A stretch of 64,000 nucleotides of DNA from Tumebacillus permanentifrigoris. GTDB taxonomy: Bacteria; Bacillota; Bacilli; Tumebacillales; Tumebacillaceae. The notes under the pieces are model-generated. The model had not been told where the DNA came from and ran no database searches. It worked only from the letters and a program-made list of their open reading frames with translations. The position numbers and the translations under genes were made by a program. Position 1 is the first letter of the stretch, and the number at the start of each line of letters is the position of its first letter. The DNA lies in the NCBI RefSeq assembly GCF_003148565.1, contig NZ_QGGL01000004.1, forward strand, positions 234,077-298,076, in the 5' to 3' direction. Of the stretch, positions 1 to 10,300 are shown piece after piece.

Positions 1-38
1 TCCTTCTCGAACAAAATTAGTACGACCAAGCGGCTTGC

Positions 39-3000
39 TTAGGCGAACTGTTGCATCTTGTGCTGCAGCAACTTTGCCGTTTCCGTCATCAGCTTGATGC
101 CGATCTCATCGCAATGACGATTTCTCCAATTTTCCAGTTCCGTTCCCTTCACCCACTGGTTGAACGCACCGAGTGCCGGGCCGCAATGGATTTGGAAATC
201 CACTTGTTTGTCTTGCTCGCCTTGAAGTGCGATCCGGGCGGAATAGTTGAAGTACCATTTGAAGAGCAAGGCCATTTTGTGCTTGGGATTGCTCTCGGCC
301 TTTTCCACTTCCGGCTGTGGAAGCGTGCGTTTCAATTCGGCATAGAGATCGTCGAAGGTGCGTTTGAAGTACTTTTCTTGGATCTGCTTTTTGTCTTTTT
401 CATTGATTTCGTCGAGGGACTGGTGTTGCAGGTACAATTCGTGCAATTTCTTCGCACGGGCGGGGAAGAACACGCCTTTTTTCATCACTTGGATGCGTGC
501 CCCGAGTTCGAACATGTCTCCGGCCGGCGCATAGGCCGTGTCTTGAATGTTGATCTGTTGCAGCAGGTCTTTGACCGCGTTGCTCGTGCCCGCCTCGACG
601 GTGCACTGGTTGATCGACCCGGTCAAGATGAAGTCCGCCCCTAAAACAAAAGCAGCCGCAGCCGCGTCCGGCGTACCGATCCCGCCAGCTACCCCGACTC
701 TGACCTGCTTGTGGTACCCATACTTGGCCATCATCTCGTCGCGCAACTTCGTGATCGAAGGCATGATCACGAACGCATTTCCCCCATCGGTATGACCCCC
801 GGAGTCGCCCTCCAAGCACAGGTCATCCGCCATCGGGATCTGCTTCAGCATGTGCGCTTGCTCGCGCGTAATTTTGCGTTGGTCGACCATTTTTTCCACG
901 ATATAGTCAGGAGCCGGGCTCAGGAAGTTCTCCGCAACCTCCGGTCGCGATACTTTGGCGATGATCCGGTTGTGTGCGACGACACGGCCATTTTCCATCG
1001 CCAAGCCATGGGCGCGGTACTTGATCAGCGCAGGTGTCATGCTCATGAAGGCAGAGGCTTCGAGGTTGCGCACGCCGTATTGCAGATACAGGTCAACGTG
1101 TTGCTCCTCACGCTCGGGCTGCTTGGGCGTGTGCAACAAGTTCATTCCGTAGGCTTGGCCTGCCGCTAATTCCCGTTGGATATAGCGGATCGCTTCTTCG
1201 GTCTGCCAGAGCTCGACACCGCCTGTGCCGAGGAAACCGAGCAGGCCCGCTCTGCCCATCCGCACAACCAGTTCTTTGGAAGCGATGCCCATCGACATCG
1301 CGCCGGACATGTAGGCGTATTTCACTTGATAGTCTTGTTTGAAGGCCTGACTTCCGAGCGACTCAGCTGCCAGTTGGCGGGATTCCTGTGCGGTCGGCGG
1401 CTCGAAAGTGTGCACAGGGACTGGCTCAAAATTGTGCACGGGCACCGGTTCATAAGTGTCCGCGGGTGCTGGCTCGAAATTGTGCACAGGCACCGGCTCG
1501 AAACTCTGCACAGGTGCGGCTTCAAAATGCTGTACAGGGACAGCCTCAAAGTGTTGCACAGGCACGGTCTCAACAGATGGCTCTGGCTGCGGGTCAGCTG
1601 CAAAAATCGTCGCCGCCGCAGGCGCCTGCTCCGATGCTTTGTCCTCTAGCGTGATGTAGATCGGTTGCGCTTCGGCGACCGTTTTTTTCAACAATCCAGC
1701 CAATACCTTGCCTGGGCCGATCTCTTTGATTTCGATATTCTCAAACCCCATGAGGACTTGAATCGTCTCGCACCACTTCACAGAATGTGTGATCTGCTTC
1801 ACCAAATTGGATTGAATCTCTTCGAATCGGTAAGGTCTAGCGGTGACGTTCGCCAGTACCGGGATCTGCAATTCCGAGAATTTCGCCGATTGGATATGCG
1901 TCGCGAACTGCCCTTGGGCCTCGGACATGTAGCGGGAATGGAAGGCTCCGCTCACTTTCAGCGGGATATACGCGATGCCGGGGACCGCTTTGAACAGCGG
2001 ATTGGCACGGTCGATATCTTCCTTGCGCCCCGAGATGACCAATTGCTTGGGCGTATTGAAGTTCGCGATGTCGATCCCATCCAGTTGATGCTCCGCCAAC
2101 AAAGCCTGAATCCCTTGCTCATCCAGACCGACAACAGCCGCCATGCCTCCGCCAAATGCTTGGCTCATCAATTCGCCTCGCTTTTGAACGAGCTTCAGCC
2201 CAGTTGCGAAATCGAACGCCCCTGCGGCAAACAACGCACTGTATTCGCCGACGCTGTGTCCGGCGATCACATCCGGCTTGATCCCCGTCTCTTGGATCGC
2301 ATCCAAGTACATCAACGAACAGACCGTATACAGGGCCGGCTGCGTGAATTGCGTTTGGCCCAATTGATCGTGAGGATCGTGGAGGCACAGTTCTTTGATG
2401 GAGTAACCCAGAATGGCATCCGCCTGGCTCGTGATGTCCGGGAACTTGTCGAACAGGTCCCCACCCATCCCTTTTTTCTGAGAGCCTTGACCGGGGAACA
2501 CGAATGCTAGCATATGCTTCGACTCCTCCTTTACCGTCTTTTCCTCGCTTGCGTATTGCGTGATCAGCTTGTCTAGAATGTTTCTATTTTGCTGAAAAGG
2601 CGTTATAATAGGATGGGCAACATCTGTCCCAATCTCGGACTTTATTTTCTTCAGGAGATTGATGAGGGTTCCCGAGGGACCCAGATCCAAATACACACAA
2701 TCCCGTTCCCGGTCATGTACATAGGACACCGCTTCGGCAAACTGAATCGGCTCCCGGATGACCCGCCAGAAGTAATCGGGGTCGAACTGCTGCACTTCCT
2801 GTCCGGTTAGGCTTGAGACAAACGGAATCTTCGGTTTGTGGAAGCGTTGTTTCTCCAAAAAGGCCTTGTACACCCCAGCCGCCGGGTCGATCGCCGTGGA
2901 GTGGAAGCCTTGGGTGACCGGCAACCGCAGACCGTTGACGCCTCTCGACTTCAAGGCTTGTTCCACCAACACCATCTTCGCTGCAGGTCCCGAGACAATA

Positions 3001-3503
3001 AAATGTTCATCATGGTTCACAGAGGCTAGATCACAGTTGTTGTAGATGACGGGATTGGATCGATAAATCGATTGATGATGCAGGACGGCAAGCATGCTGC
3101 CTTCTTCACAATAAGCCTCCAACAACCGGGCTTGTTCGACAACGGCATGCAACCCCTCCTCCACATCCCATACGCCTGCTGTTACCGATGCAGCAAATTC
3201 ACCCAAGCTGGCTCCAATCACCACTTGGGGAACGATGCCATGCTCAAGCAATACTTGGGTGAGTGCAACCTCCACCATGAAGATCGCGATGTGGGTATGC
3301 AGAGTTCGTTGAAACGGTTGGGAGACCGTATGCAGGGGATTGTACAATTCGTCCAAAACGGACGTTCCGATCAAACTCTGCACGATCTGGTCCATGCGCT
3401 TCATCCAGGACTGGAAAACAGGCTGCTCCTCATACAAGGACTTCCCCATCTGATAATATTGGGACCCTTGGCCCGCATACATGAACACAATGGTTGGACT
3501 CAT
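39..3503 (-). CDS. Tandem acyltransferase-enoylreductase (AT-AT-ER) of a trans-AT PKS
   Basis: A free-standing protein of about 1154 aa that serves a PKS whose modules carry no AT. AT1 (residues 1-300) has GQGSQ at 11-15, the nucleophile motif GASLGE (Ser99) and GFH (His201). AT2 (330-620) has GQGSQ and GHSVGE (Ser418). A linker of seven 8-residue repeats follows, then a PfaD-type FMN enoylreductase (about 720-1154). In this family one AT usually loads malonyl-ACP and the other may act as a proofreading acyl hydrolase; which does which here is inference. The start is ATG 3503, which has AAAGGAGG just upstream; an in-frame extension upstream reads like non-coding sequence. It is the last complete gene of the operon before the window edge. 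Confidence 0.93.
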   Translation of the reverse strand: MSPTIVFMYAGQGSQYYQMGKSLYEEQPVFQSWMKRMDQIVQSLIGTSVLDELYNPLHTVSQPFQRTLHTHIAIFMVEVALTQVLLEHGIVPQVVIGASLGEFAASVTAGVWDVEEGLHAVVEQARLLEAYCEEGSMLAVLHHQSIYRSNPVIYNNCDLASVNHDEHFIVSGPAAKMVLVEQALKSRGVNGLRLPVTQGFHSTAIDPAAGVYKAFLEKQRFHKPKIPFVSSLTGQEVQQFDPDYFWRVIREPIQFAEAVSYVHDRERDCVYLDLGPSGTLINLLKKIKSEIGTDVAHPIITPFQQNRNILDKLITQYASEEKTVKEESKHMLAFVFPGQGSQKKGMGGDLFDKFPDITSQADAILGYSIKELCLHDPHDQLGQTQFTQPALYTVCSLMYLDAIQETGIKPDVIAGHSVGEYSALFAAGAFDFATGLKLVQKRGELMSQAFGGGMAAVVGLDEQGIQALLAEHQLDGIDIANFNTPKQLVISGRKEDIDRANPLFKAVPGIAYIPLKVSGAFHSRYMSEAQGQFATHIQSAKFSELQIPVLANVTARPYRFEEIQSNLVKQITHSVKWCETIQVLMGFENIEIKEIGPGKVLAGLLKKTVAEAQPIYITLEDKASEQAPAAATIFAADPQPEPSVETVPVQHFEAVPVQHFEAAPVQSFEPVPVHNFEPAPADTYEPVPVHNFEPVPVHTFEPPTAQESRQLAAESLGSQAFKQDYQVKYAYMSGAMSMGIASKELVVRMGRAGLLGFLGTGGVELWQTEEAIRYIQRELAAGQAYGMNLLHTPKQPEREEQHVDLYLQYGVRNLEASAFMSMTPALIKYRAHGLAMENGRVVAHNRIIAKVSRPEVAENFLSPAPDYIVEKMVDQRKITREQAHMLKQIPMADDLCLEGDSGGHTDGGNAFVIMPSITKLRDEMMAKYGYHKQVRVGVAGGIGTPDAAAAAFVLGADFILTGSINQCTVEAGTSNAVKDLLQQINIQDTAYAPAGDMFELGARIQVMKKGVFFPARAKKLHELYLQHQSLDEINEKDKKQIQEKYFKRTFDDLYAELKRTLPQPEVEKAESNPKHKMALLFKWYFNYSARIALQGEQDKQVDFQIHCGPALGAFNQWVKGTELENWRNRHCDEIGIKLMTETAKLLQHKMQQFA
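1398..1565 (-). repeat. Seven 24-bp tandem repeats in the AT-ER linker
   Basis: Seven in-frame 24-nt units encode variants of VPVHNFEP (VPVQHFEA twice, APVQSFEP, VPVHNFEP, APADTYEP, VPVHNFEP, VPVHTFEP). They form a proline-rich, probably flexible tether between the second acyltransferase and the enoylreductase. Copy number could vary between strains. Confidence 0.9.
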
Positions 3504-3576
3504 AGATCCTCCTTTTGGTAGCGCTTGACCATGACGGACTGAAGTTCCCCCGTCATGGTCAAGTGCTTCGAAAAAA

Positions 3577-6500
3577 TTAGAGGTAGCATTGAATCTGGCT
3601 GTCTTCAATCGGGGACCATGCAAAGTCCAGTTGCTTCAGGAGAACTTCTGTCTTTTCACAGACCCGCTTGTACCCGAGCATCTCGGTGTTGCGGAGCATG
3701 AACAGATTCATCACAACGCTCAAAATGTCATTGCGTTGCGCCGAATCATCGAACTTCTCGCGCACCGTCTGGATAAAGGCCTCGAAGGGCACCAGCTCCA
3801 CACGCGGTTGTTCCGACTTGATGACCTGTCCAAACTTGGCCCAAGAGACGCGGTTCGGGTTGAAGATGTGATGGTTTTGGTTGTGCAGCGCCGGGCGGTC
3901 GAACAGTCGAACGATCGCTTCTGCCGCTTGATCGACACCCGTCAAGTCCAGCACCTGATCGTTCAAGTCCGGGTACAGGCCCAGTTGATTCAAGCCTTGG
4001 ACAAACGTGTGGAAACCGTTGCTCTCGATGTCCAGCATGAATTTGCCAGTGCGTGTATTCTGCGAGAGCGAGTTCAGGCGATAGATCGTGCAATTCAACC
4101 CGTCGGCCTGTTCCTTGCGCACCAACTTCTCCGCTTCGCCTTTGCTGCGCAGATAGTGGTGATCGATGGTTCCGTCGACATTTTCAATAAATTCGTGGAA
4201 CACTTTGATGTCGGTGCCCGTGCCGATACTTGCCGTGGAAACGTGGTGGAAGTCTTTGCGTTGCTGCGCTTTGGCGAAATCAAGCGCCGCTTGTGTCGCC
4301 TCGACATTGTTCTTTTTAAAGTCCGCTTCCAAGCCGTAATGCTTGATCAACGCCGCCGCATGGATGACGCAATCTGTCTCGCGCGCCAGTTGATCGTATT
4401 CGTCCGCGCTCAGACCGAGATGCGGCTTCGTCAGATCGCCGGCCACGACATGCACCCGCGACCAATCCAGTTCCTTGCTTTGGGCTTCAAAATAGTACTC
4501 GGTGCGTTCGGTCAGGAGCTGGTGCGCCGCCTGATGCGTTTGCGCCCGCACGAGCACGGTGATCTGAGCCGCTGTATTGGCCAGCAATTCCTGCAGCAGA
4601 TGCGTGCCCAAGTAGCCCGCTCCACCGGTCAGGAAGATATGTTGGTACGACTTGCGCGCCTCCAGATCCAGCCCTTGGTACGCGCTGAAACGTTCCCGGT
4701 ATTCCGCAAGCAACCGCTCATCGGTCGCCCGAACCTCTGCCAACTCCTCGGCAGTCGGCGCTGGTTGGTTGAACATGTCCATAAATTGCTGGAAGTATCC
4801 TACGCTCTCCTGCAGTTGGACAGACAGTTCGGCAATCGTCGGGTAGGCGAAGATATCGTTAATCGAAAGCGTGTAGCGGTCACCCAAAAGCGCCACCAAC
4901 TGGATACCCGACAGCGAGGTGCCGCCGATCTGGAAGAAGTTATCGTCAATCCCGACCGACTCTTTGCCCAGAATCTGTTGCCAAGCGTCAGCCAGTGCGC
5001 GTTGTACGTCATTTTCAGGAGCGCGATAAGCAGTTCCGGCCACCACTTGTTGGACCATTCTCTGCAGCGCGATGCCGTCGATCTTGCCGCTGACCGTCAG
5101 CGGCAGTTTGCTGACCTTGATAAACTGCGCAGGAATCATGTATTCCGGCAGTTTCAGTTTCAGGAATTCGTAGAGTTCCGAATGGGTCCAGTCCAGATCG
5201 CTCACCAGATAACCCGCGATCGATTTGTTTCCGTGCTCATCGGTTTTGACGATCACGGCTGCCTCGCTGATCTCGGGATGCGAGGTGAGCGCCGCTTCAA
5301 TCTCGCCCAGTTCAATCCGATAGCCGCTGACTTTGACTTGGTTATCGCGACGACCCAAGCATTGGATCTCCCCGTTGGGCAACCAGCGTGCATGGTCACC
5401 TGTGCGATACAAGCGTTCCTTCCCGTCGATCGGACTCGTGATGAACTTCTCGTCCGTCAATTCCGGGTTGTTCAAGTACCCGCGTGCGAGACCTGCTCCG
5501 CCGATGACGAGCTCCCCGATCCCACCGATCATCTGCAGGCGATCCTGTTCGTCGAGGATGTAACAGGTGTAATTGCGCAGCGGTGCTCCGATCTTGACAT
5601 AGGTCGAATCGTTCAGCACAGCGGCGGTTGCCCACACGGTCGCCTCGGTCGGGCCGTAGACATTGACGATGGCAGCCGTGGTCAAGACTTGCAGTTCCTT
5701 GAGCTGCTTGAGCTTCAATTCTTCGCCGCCGACCATGATCATCTTGACTTTTGACAACGCCTCGCGACCGGTCGGGTGGTTCAAGAGCAACTGCAAGCGG
5801 GACGGCGTGAGTTGCAACAACTCGATCTGGTGTTCCGTGATCAATCGTGCAATTTCCACGGGGTCCATGTGTTCGCGTTCATTCGCGATCACGATCTGCA
5901 TGCCTTGGGAGAGCGCATACCACGATTCCACGACGAAGATGTCAAACGAGATGCTCGTCGCGTTCAAGACGACTTTTGGTGCCACTGGTTCGACGATCTG
6001 GTGAATCCCTTGGATAAACTCGACCACGGTGCGCTGTTCGAGTTCTACCCCCTTCGGCTTCCCGGTGGAGCCGGACGTGAAGATGATGTACGCCAGGCGC
6101 TCATCATTTTCAAAAACCGGGACGGAGACGTCCGATGCAGAGGCGTTCGCCTGAGCAGCCGCGTTTTCTGTGTTCAAACAGATATAGGCTTGGAAGTCTG
6201 CACAGCTCGACAGGAGTTCATCCAGAACGGGCGCTTGTGTCGGCAGGGTAACAGCTGCACGAATGCTCGCTTCCTCAAAAATGGTCTTGACCCGCTCTTC
6301 CGGGAAGATCGGGTCGATCGGAACATAAGCCGCCCCTGCTTTAAGAATCCCAAGGATCGCGACGTAGATGAAGGCCGACCGCTGCATATAGACAGCGACT
6401 GCTTCGTCCGGCTTCACGTGATGTTCATGAAGCAACTGATGGGCGACGGCATCCGCTTGGTCGTTCAGCTCGCGGTAGGTCAACTTCTGATCTTCAAAAA

Positions 6501-7347
6501 TCAGCGCCACTTCATCCGGCTGTGCGAGCACCCGTTGCGCAATGATCTGCTCGACAGTTTGTCCAGCGTATTGGTGTGCCTCATACGGCTTGTTAAAGTT
6601 GTGCAGGATGGCTTGTCTGCTCTGCTCAGAGAGGAGATCCAGATCGGCCAGTTTCGCACTCGGATCGCGGAATACCGCTTCATAGTAGGCGGTGATGCCA
6701 TCCATGAAATACTCCATCGTCTCCTGATGGAAGAGGTCTTGCTCGTATTCGAGGTGCAGGATCAGCTGTCCGTCCACATAATCAAAGCTGAACACGGAAT
6801 TGGAAAGCACGCGCTCCTTGCTGGATTCCGATTGAATCGGCTTGAACAACACCAGCGTGTCGACTTGCGGCAACTCCGCATCGTGATGGATCAATTTGTA
6901 ATTCTCCGCGATCAGTTGGAAGGAGGTCGTCTGGTGGCGGAAAGCTTCCGTGACCGTGTTTTTGATCACGCCCATCCATTCGCGGAAGGTCAGCTCTGGG
7001 TTGAGCTGGCTGCGCAACAGCAGCAGATTCTGCTCATCCGCATCGCTCTCGCTCTGCATCGTGACCGGGGCGCCGACCACGAGGTCGCTCGAACCTGTGT
7101 ACCGGGCCAGCACATAATTCACGCCGGATAACAGAATCATGTAGACCCCGAGGTTGGAGCGCTGGGCCATCCCGTAGATTTTCTCGGTCACTTCCGCCGG
7201 CAACACGCGTTGCAACACGGCTTTCGTACCGCCCTTTGTACTCCGGGACCAATCGCTAGGAATTGCGGTCACCGAAACCTCGTCTTCAAACACTCGCTTC
7301 CAAAACTCCAAGTGCTGAGCATTCAGCTTTTCTGTCTTTGGACTCAT
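3577..7347 (-). CDS. NRPS: half condensation domain, adenylation, PCP, terminal reductase
   Basis: A 1256-aa NRPS ending module. Residues 1-245 resemble only the C-terminal lobe of a condensation domain; the HHxxxDG half is absent. The adenylation domain (about 260-760) shows TSGSTGKPKG at 424-433, a YGPTEATVW core, YRTGD and GRRDNQVKVSGYRIE. A PCP with IGGTSLSG follows, then a thioester reductase domain (about 870-1256) with TGGAGYLG for NAD(P)H and YxxxK (YLRSK). The reductase implies release of the chain as an aldehyde or alcohol. Pocket residues read by eye (roughly D-I-V-R-I-V-V-V-W-K) match no code I recognise, so the amino acid is not predicted. It lies 40 bp after the KS gene and 73 bp before the AT gene, clearly in one operon. 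Confidence 0.92.
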   Translation of the reverse strand: MSPKTEKLNAQHLEFWKRVFEDEVSVTAIPSDWSRSTKGGTKAVLQRVLPAEVTEKIYGMAQRSNLGVYMILLSGVNYVLARYTGSSDLVVGAPVTMQSESDADEQNLLLLRSQLNPELTFREWMGVIKNTVTEAFRHQTTSFQLIAENYKLIHHDAELPQVDTLVLFKPIQSESSKERVLSNSVFSFDYVDGQLILHLEYEQDLFHQETMEYFMDGITAYYEAVFRDPSAKLADLDLLSEQSRQAILHNFNKPYEAHQYAGQTVEQIIAQRVLAQPDEVALIFEDQKLTYRELNDQADAVAHQLLHEHHVKPDEAVAVYMQRSAFIYVAILGILKAGAAYVPIDPIFPEERVKTIFEEASIRAAVTLPTQAPVLDELLSSCADFQAYICLNTENAAAQANASASDVSVPVFENDERLAYIIFTSGSTGKPKGVELEQRTVVEFIQGIHQIVEPVAPKVVLNATSISFDIFVVESWYALSQGMQIVIANEREHMDPVEIARLITEHQIELLQLTPSRLQLLLNHPTGREALSKVKMIMVGGEELKLKQLKELQVLTTAAIVNVYGPTEATVWATAAVLNDSTYVKIGAPLRNYTCYILDEQDRLQMIGGIGELVIGGAGLARGYLNNPELTDEKFITSPIDGKERLYRTGDHARWLPNGEIQCLGRRDNQVKVSGYRIELGEIEAALTSHPEISEAAVIVKTDEHGNKSIAGYLVSDLDWTHSELYEFLKLKLPEYMIPAQFIKVSKLPLTVSGKIDGIALQRMVQQVVAGTAYRAPENDVQRALADAWQQILGKESVGIDDNFFQIGGTSLSGIQLVALLGDRYTLSINDIFAYPTIAELSVQLQESVGYFQQFMDMFNQPAPTAEELAEVRATDERLLAEYRERFSAYQGLDLEARKSYQHIFLTGGAGYLGTHLLQELLANTAAQITVLVRAQTHQAAHQLLTERTEYYFEAQSKELDWSRVHVVAGDLTKPHLGLSADEYDQLARETDCVIHAAALIKHYGLEADFKKNNVEATQAALDFAKAQQRKDFHHVSTASIGTGTDIKVFHEFIENVDGTIDHHYLRSKGEAEKLVRKEQADGLNCTIYRLNSLSQNTRTGKFMLDIESNGFHTFVQGLNQLGLYPDLNDQVLDLTGVDQAAEAIVRLFDRPALHNQNHHIFNPNRVSWAKFGQVIKSEQPRVELVPFEAFIQTVREKFDDSAQRNDILSVVMNLFMLRNTEMLGYKRVCEKTEVLLKQLDFAWSPIEDSQIQCYL

Positions 7348-7386
7348 CGTTTTTCTCCATCCCCTATTCCTGAAGTTCTTGTCTCT

Positions 7387-10300
7387 TTAAAATAAAAACT
7401 CTACGTTTTCAACTTCCACTTGTTTTTGGAAGATCAGATCGCTCTCCGCTAACGGTACGTCTGGATGGTTCACCAGATGCAGCAACAGCTCGTAGTAGTC
7501 CTGACCCCATTGCTCGATCGTCTGGGCTTCGAACAACGAGGTGCTGTACTCCCATTTGCTCGTGAGACCTTCCTCTGTTTCATACATGTAGAGCGTGATA
7601 TCAAACAGCGCGACGCCATTGTGCGTGGGGAGGAGCTCCATCTGTAGCGATTGTGAGTTCATGACCGGCTTGTCCATATTTTGCAGCGAGAACGCCACGT
7701 CGAACACCGGGTTTCGGCTTAGGTCGCGCTTGAGGTTCAGGTTGTTGACGATGTCCTCGAACGGGTAGTCCTGATGCTCGAAGGATTGCAGGGTGTTGGC
7801 TTGTACTTGTTTCAGGAATTCGGTGAAGGTCATCTCGCGCCCCGCGTGGTTGCGCATCGGAATGGTTTGTACGAACATCCCGATCAGCTCGTTCAATTCC
7901 TTGACCGGTCGGCCTTGGACCCACGTTCCGATGATCACGTCTTCCTGACCGGAGTGCTTCGTGAGGAGCAGGTGATACGCCGCCAGCAAGATCACATAGG
8001 TCGTAACGCCCGTTCGCTTGGAGAACTGATACAGCAACTCCGTCTGTTCCTTGCCCAACGTGACTTGGAGGAGATCGCCTTCGAAGCTTCGGCGCTCCGG
8101 TCGGCTGTGATCGGTAGGCAGGGCCAGCACTGGCAGTCGATCCGAGAACTTGTCTGCCCAGAATTGCTCCAGCTTCTCCTGCTGACCAGCTTGCAGGCGA
8201 TCGTTCTGCCAGACCGCATAGTCCTTGTATTGAATGGACAGAGGTGCAAGCTCGCTCTCCGACTCATACTGGTGCAACAATTCGTTGACGAAGATCGACA
8301 TCGAGGTGCCGTCGGAGATGATGTGATGCATATCCAAGAAGCAGACGTGCTTCTGGTTGGTGAGTTCGGCCAAAGCCACGCGGATCAGCGGGGCTTTTTT
8401 CAGATCGAAGAGCTTGGTAAACGCCCGTAGCTCGTCCTGAATCTGCGCCTCCTCGATCGGATGCGAGTACATTTCAATCTCGACGTCCACATGATCATGA
8501 ATCACTTGCATCGGTTCATGCTGGACGAATTCAAACGATGTGCGCAACGAGTCGTGTCTGCGAATCACTCGGTTCAGCGCCGCTTGGAACTTGTTGATAT
8601 CCAAGCGTCCTTCGATCACCGCTGCATGCGGCATGTTGTACATCGTGAGTTGCGGTTCGAATTGCGTCATCACGAACACGCGGCGCTGCGAAGGCGACAA
8701 GGGGTAGAACGCTCGCGGTTCCAGACGTTGAATCGTCGACACCGAACGGCTGGTATCGGCCTGCACTTGTTCCAAGAACGCACAGAACTCCTGAACAGAC
8801 GGATGATTGAACAGATCGACGATCGTCACATCTTGGTGGAGCGCATTGTTGATGTCGTTGACGATCTTGACGGCGACGATCGAGTCCCCGCCTAGTTCAT
8901 AGAAACTTTCAGCTTCGTCAATCTCGTCGTAGCCCAGATAATGACAGAACAGTTCCTTCACGGTCTGTTCAAGCGTTGGGCCTGTTGCTTCTGGTGCAGC
9001 TTCCACCTGTGCCACAGCCGTCGCGACCGGCTCGTGTTCACGCACAACCGGCGTCTCTGTCGGTTGCATGCCAATCCAGCAACGGTGCTTCTCGAAGGGA
9101 TAGACAGGCAAGCTCAGCTTGCGGTACTGCTGTTGGGCATAGAGTCGGCTCCACTCCAGATCTGTGCCCGCCACATACGCTTGGCAGAGTGCGGCGAGTC
9201 CGAGTTGATACAGCTCCGGCTGCGCAGCTTCGACAAGCTCAGATGCTGTGAACCCATAGTAAACCTCTGCGCGCTGCACACTGGCCAGCGACTGGTCACG
9301 CAACTGGGTTAACTTCTCCACGAAGTCGGCTTGGTTATGGATGACCATCGCGATGCGATGCTCGTAGTGGCCGCGGCCTGTATTCGCCGTGTAGCAGAGA
9401 TGTTGCAGGTCGGCTTCCTCGCAACCTTTGACGACATCGAGATAGTCGCCAATCAGCTTTTGCAGGACAGATTCACTGCGGGCAGACAAGGTAAACAGCA
9501 AGTCTGCTCCCGATGGCTCGTCCACACGGCGCACGGCGGGCGCCTCCTCGAGGACGACATGACAGTTGGTTCCGCTGATGCCAAAGGAGCTGACCCCGCA
9601 ACGCAACGGATGTTGTTGCTCCGTCCACATCTGCACCTGCTCCGCCAGATAGAGCGGCGAGTTGGCCAGGGATTCCGGCAAGGCTCGGTTGGATGCCAGA
9701 TGGTGCATCGGCGGCAACTGTCTGTTTTTCAACGCCAGCACGGATGTGATCAGACCTGCCAGTCCGGTAGCATGTTGCAGGTGACCGAGGTGGGAAACCA
9801 CAGACGTCACCGCACAGTGCTTGGGCGCATCTGTGTAGGAAGTCAGCGCTCGGTGCAAGCTTTCCAATTCGAGCAGGTCTGCCTCCGTCTCCAACGCACC
9901 ATGTGCTTCAATAAAAGAAAGCGACGCAGGGTCAATACCGGCGTCCTCCCAGGCTTGTACCAACAATGATTCTTGCGCGCTCGCATTCGGGCCACCGATT
10001 GCAAATGACCTTCCATCCTGATTCACGGAAGATCCTTTGATCACAGCATGAATGTGGTCCCCGTCTGCAACGGCTTTTTCCAACGACTTCACCAAGACGG
10101 CCATCACGGCTTCCCCAGACCCCTTGCCCGCTGCAGCCGGATCTTCCAACGGCAAGAGATTCAACCATCCGGTGCCGACCACCGCTTGCTCACACTCACC
10201 TGCTCGAATCGACTGGCAGGCTTGATGCAAAGCGACCAACGAAGAAGAACCCGAGGTATCGATGACCATACTTGGTCCCCGCCAATCCATCAGGTAAGAG

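Noticed and set aside
1398..1565. 24-bp tandem repeat considered as a CRISPR-like or intergenic repeat
   Set aside because: It is in frame inside the AT-ER gene and encodes a protein linker; there are no spacers.
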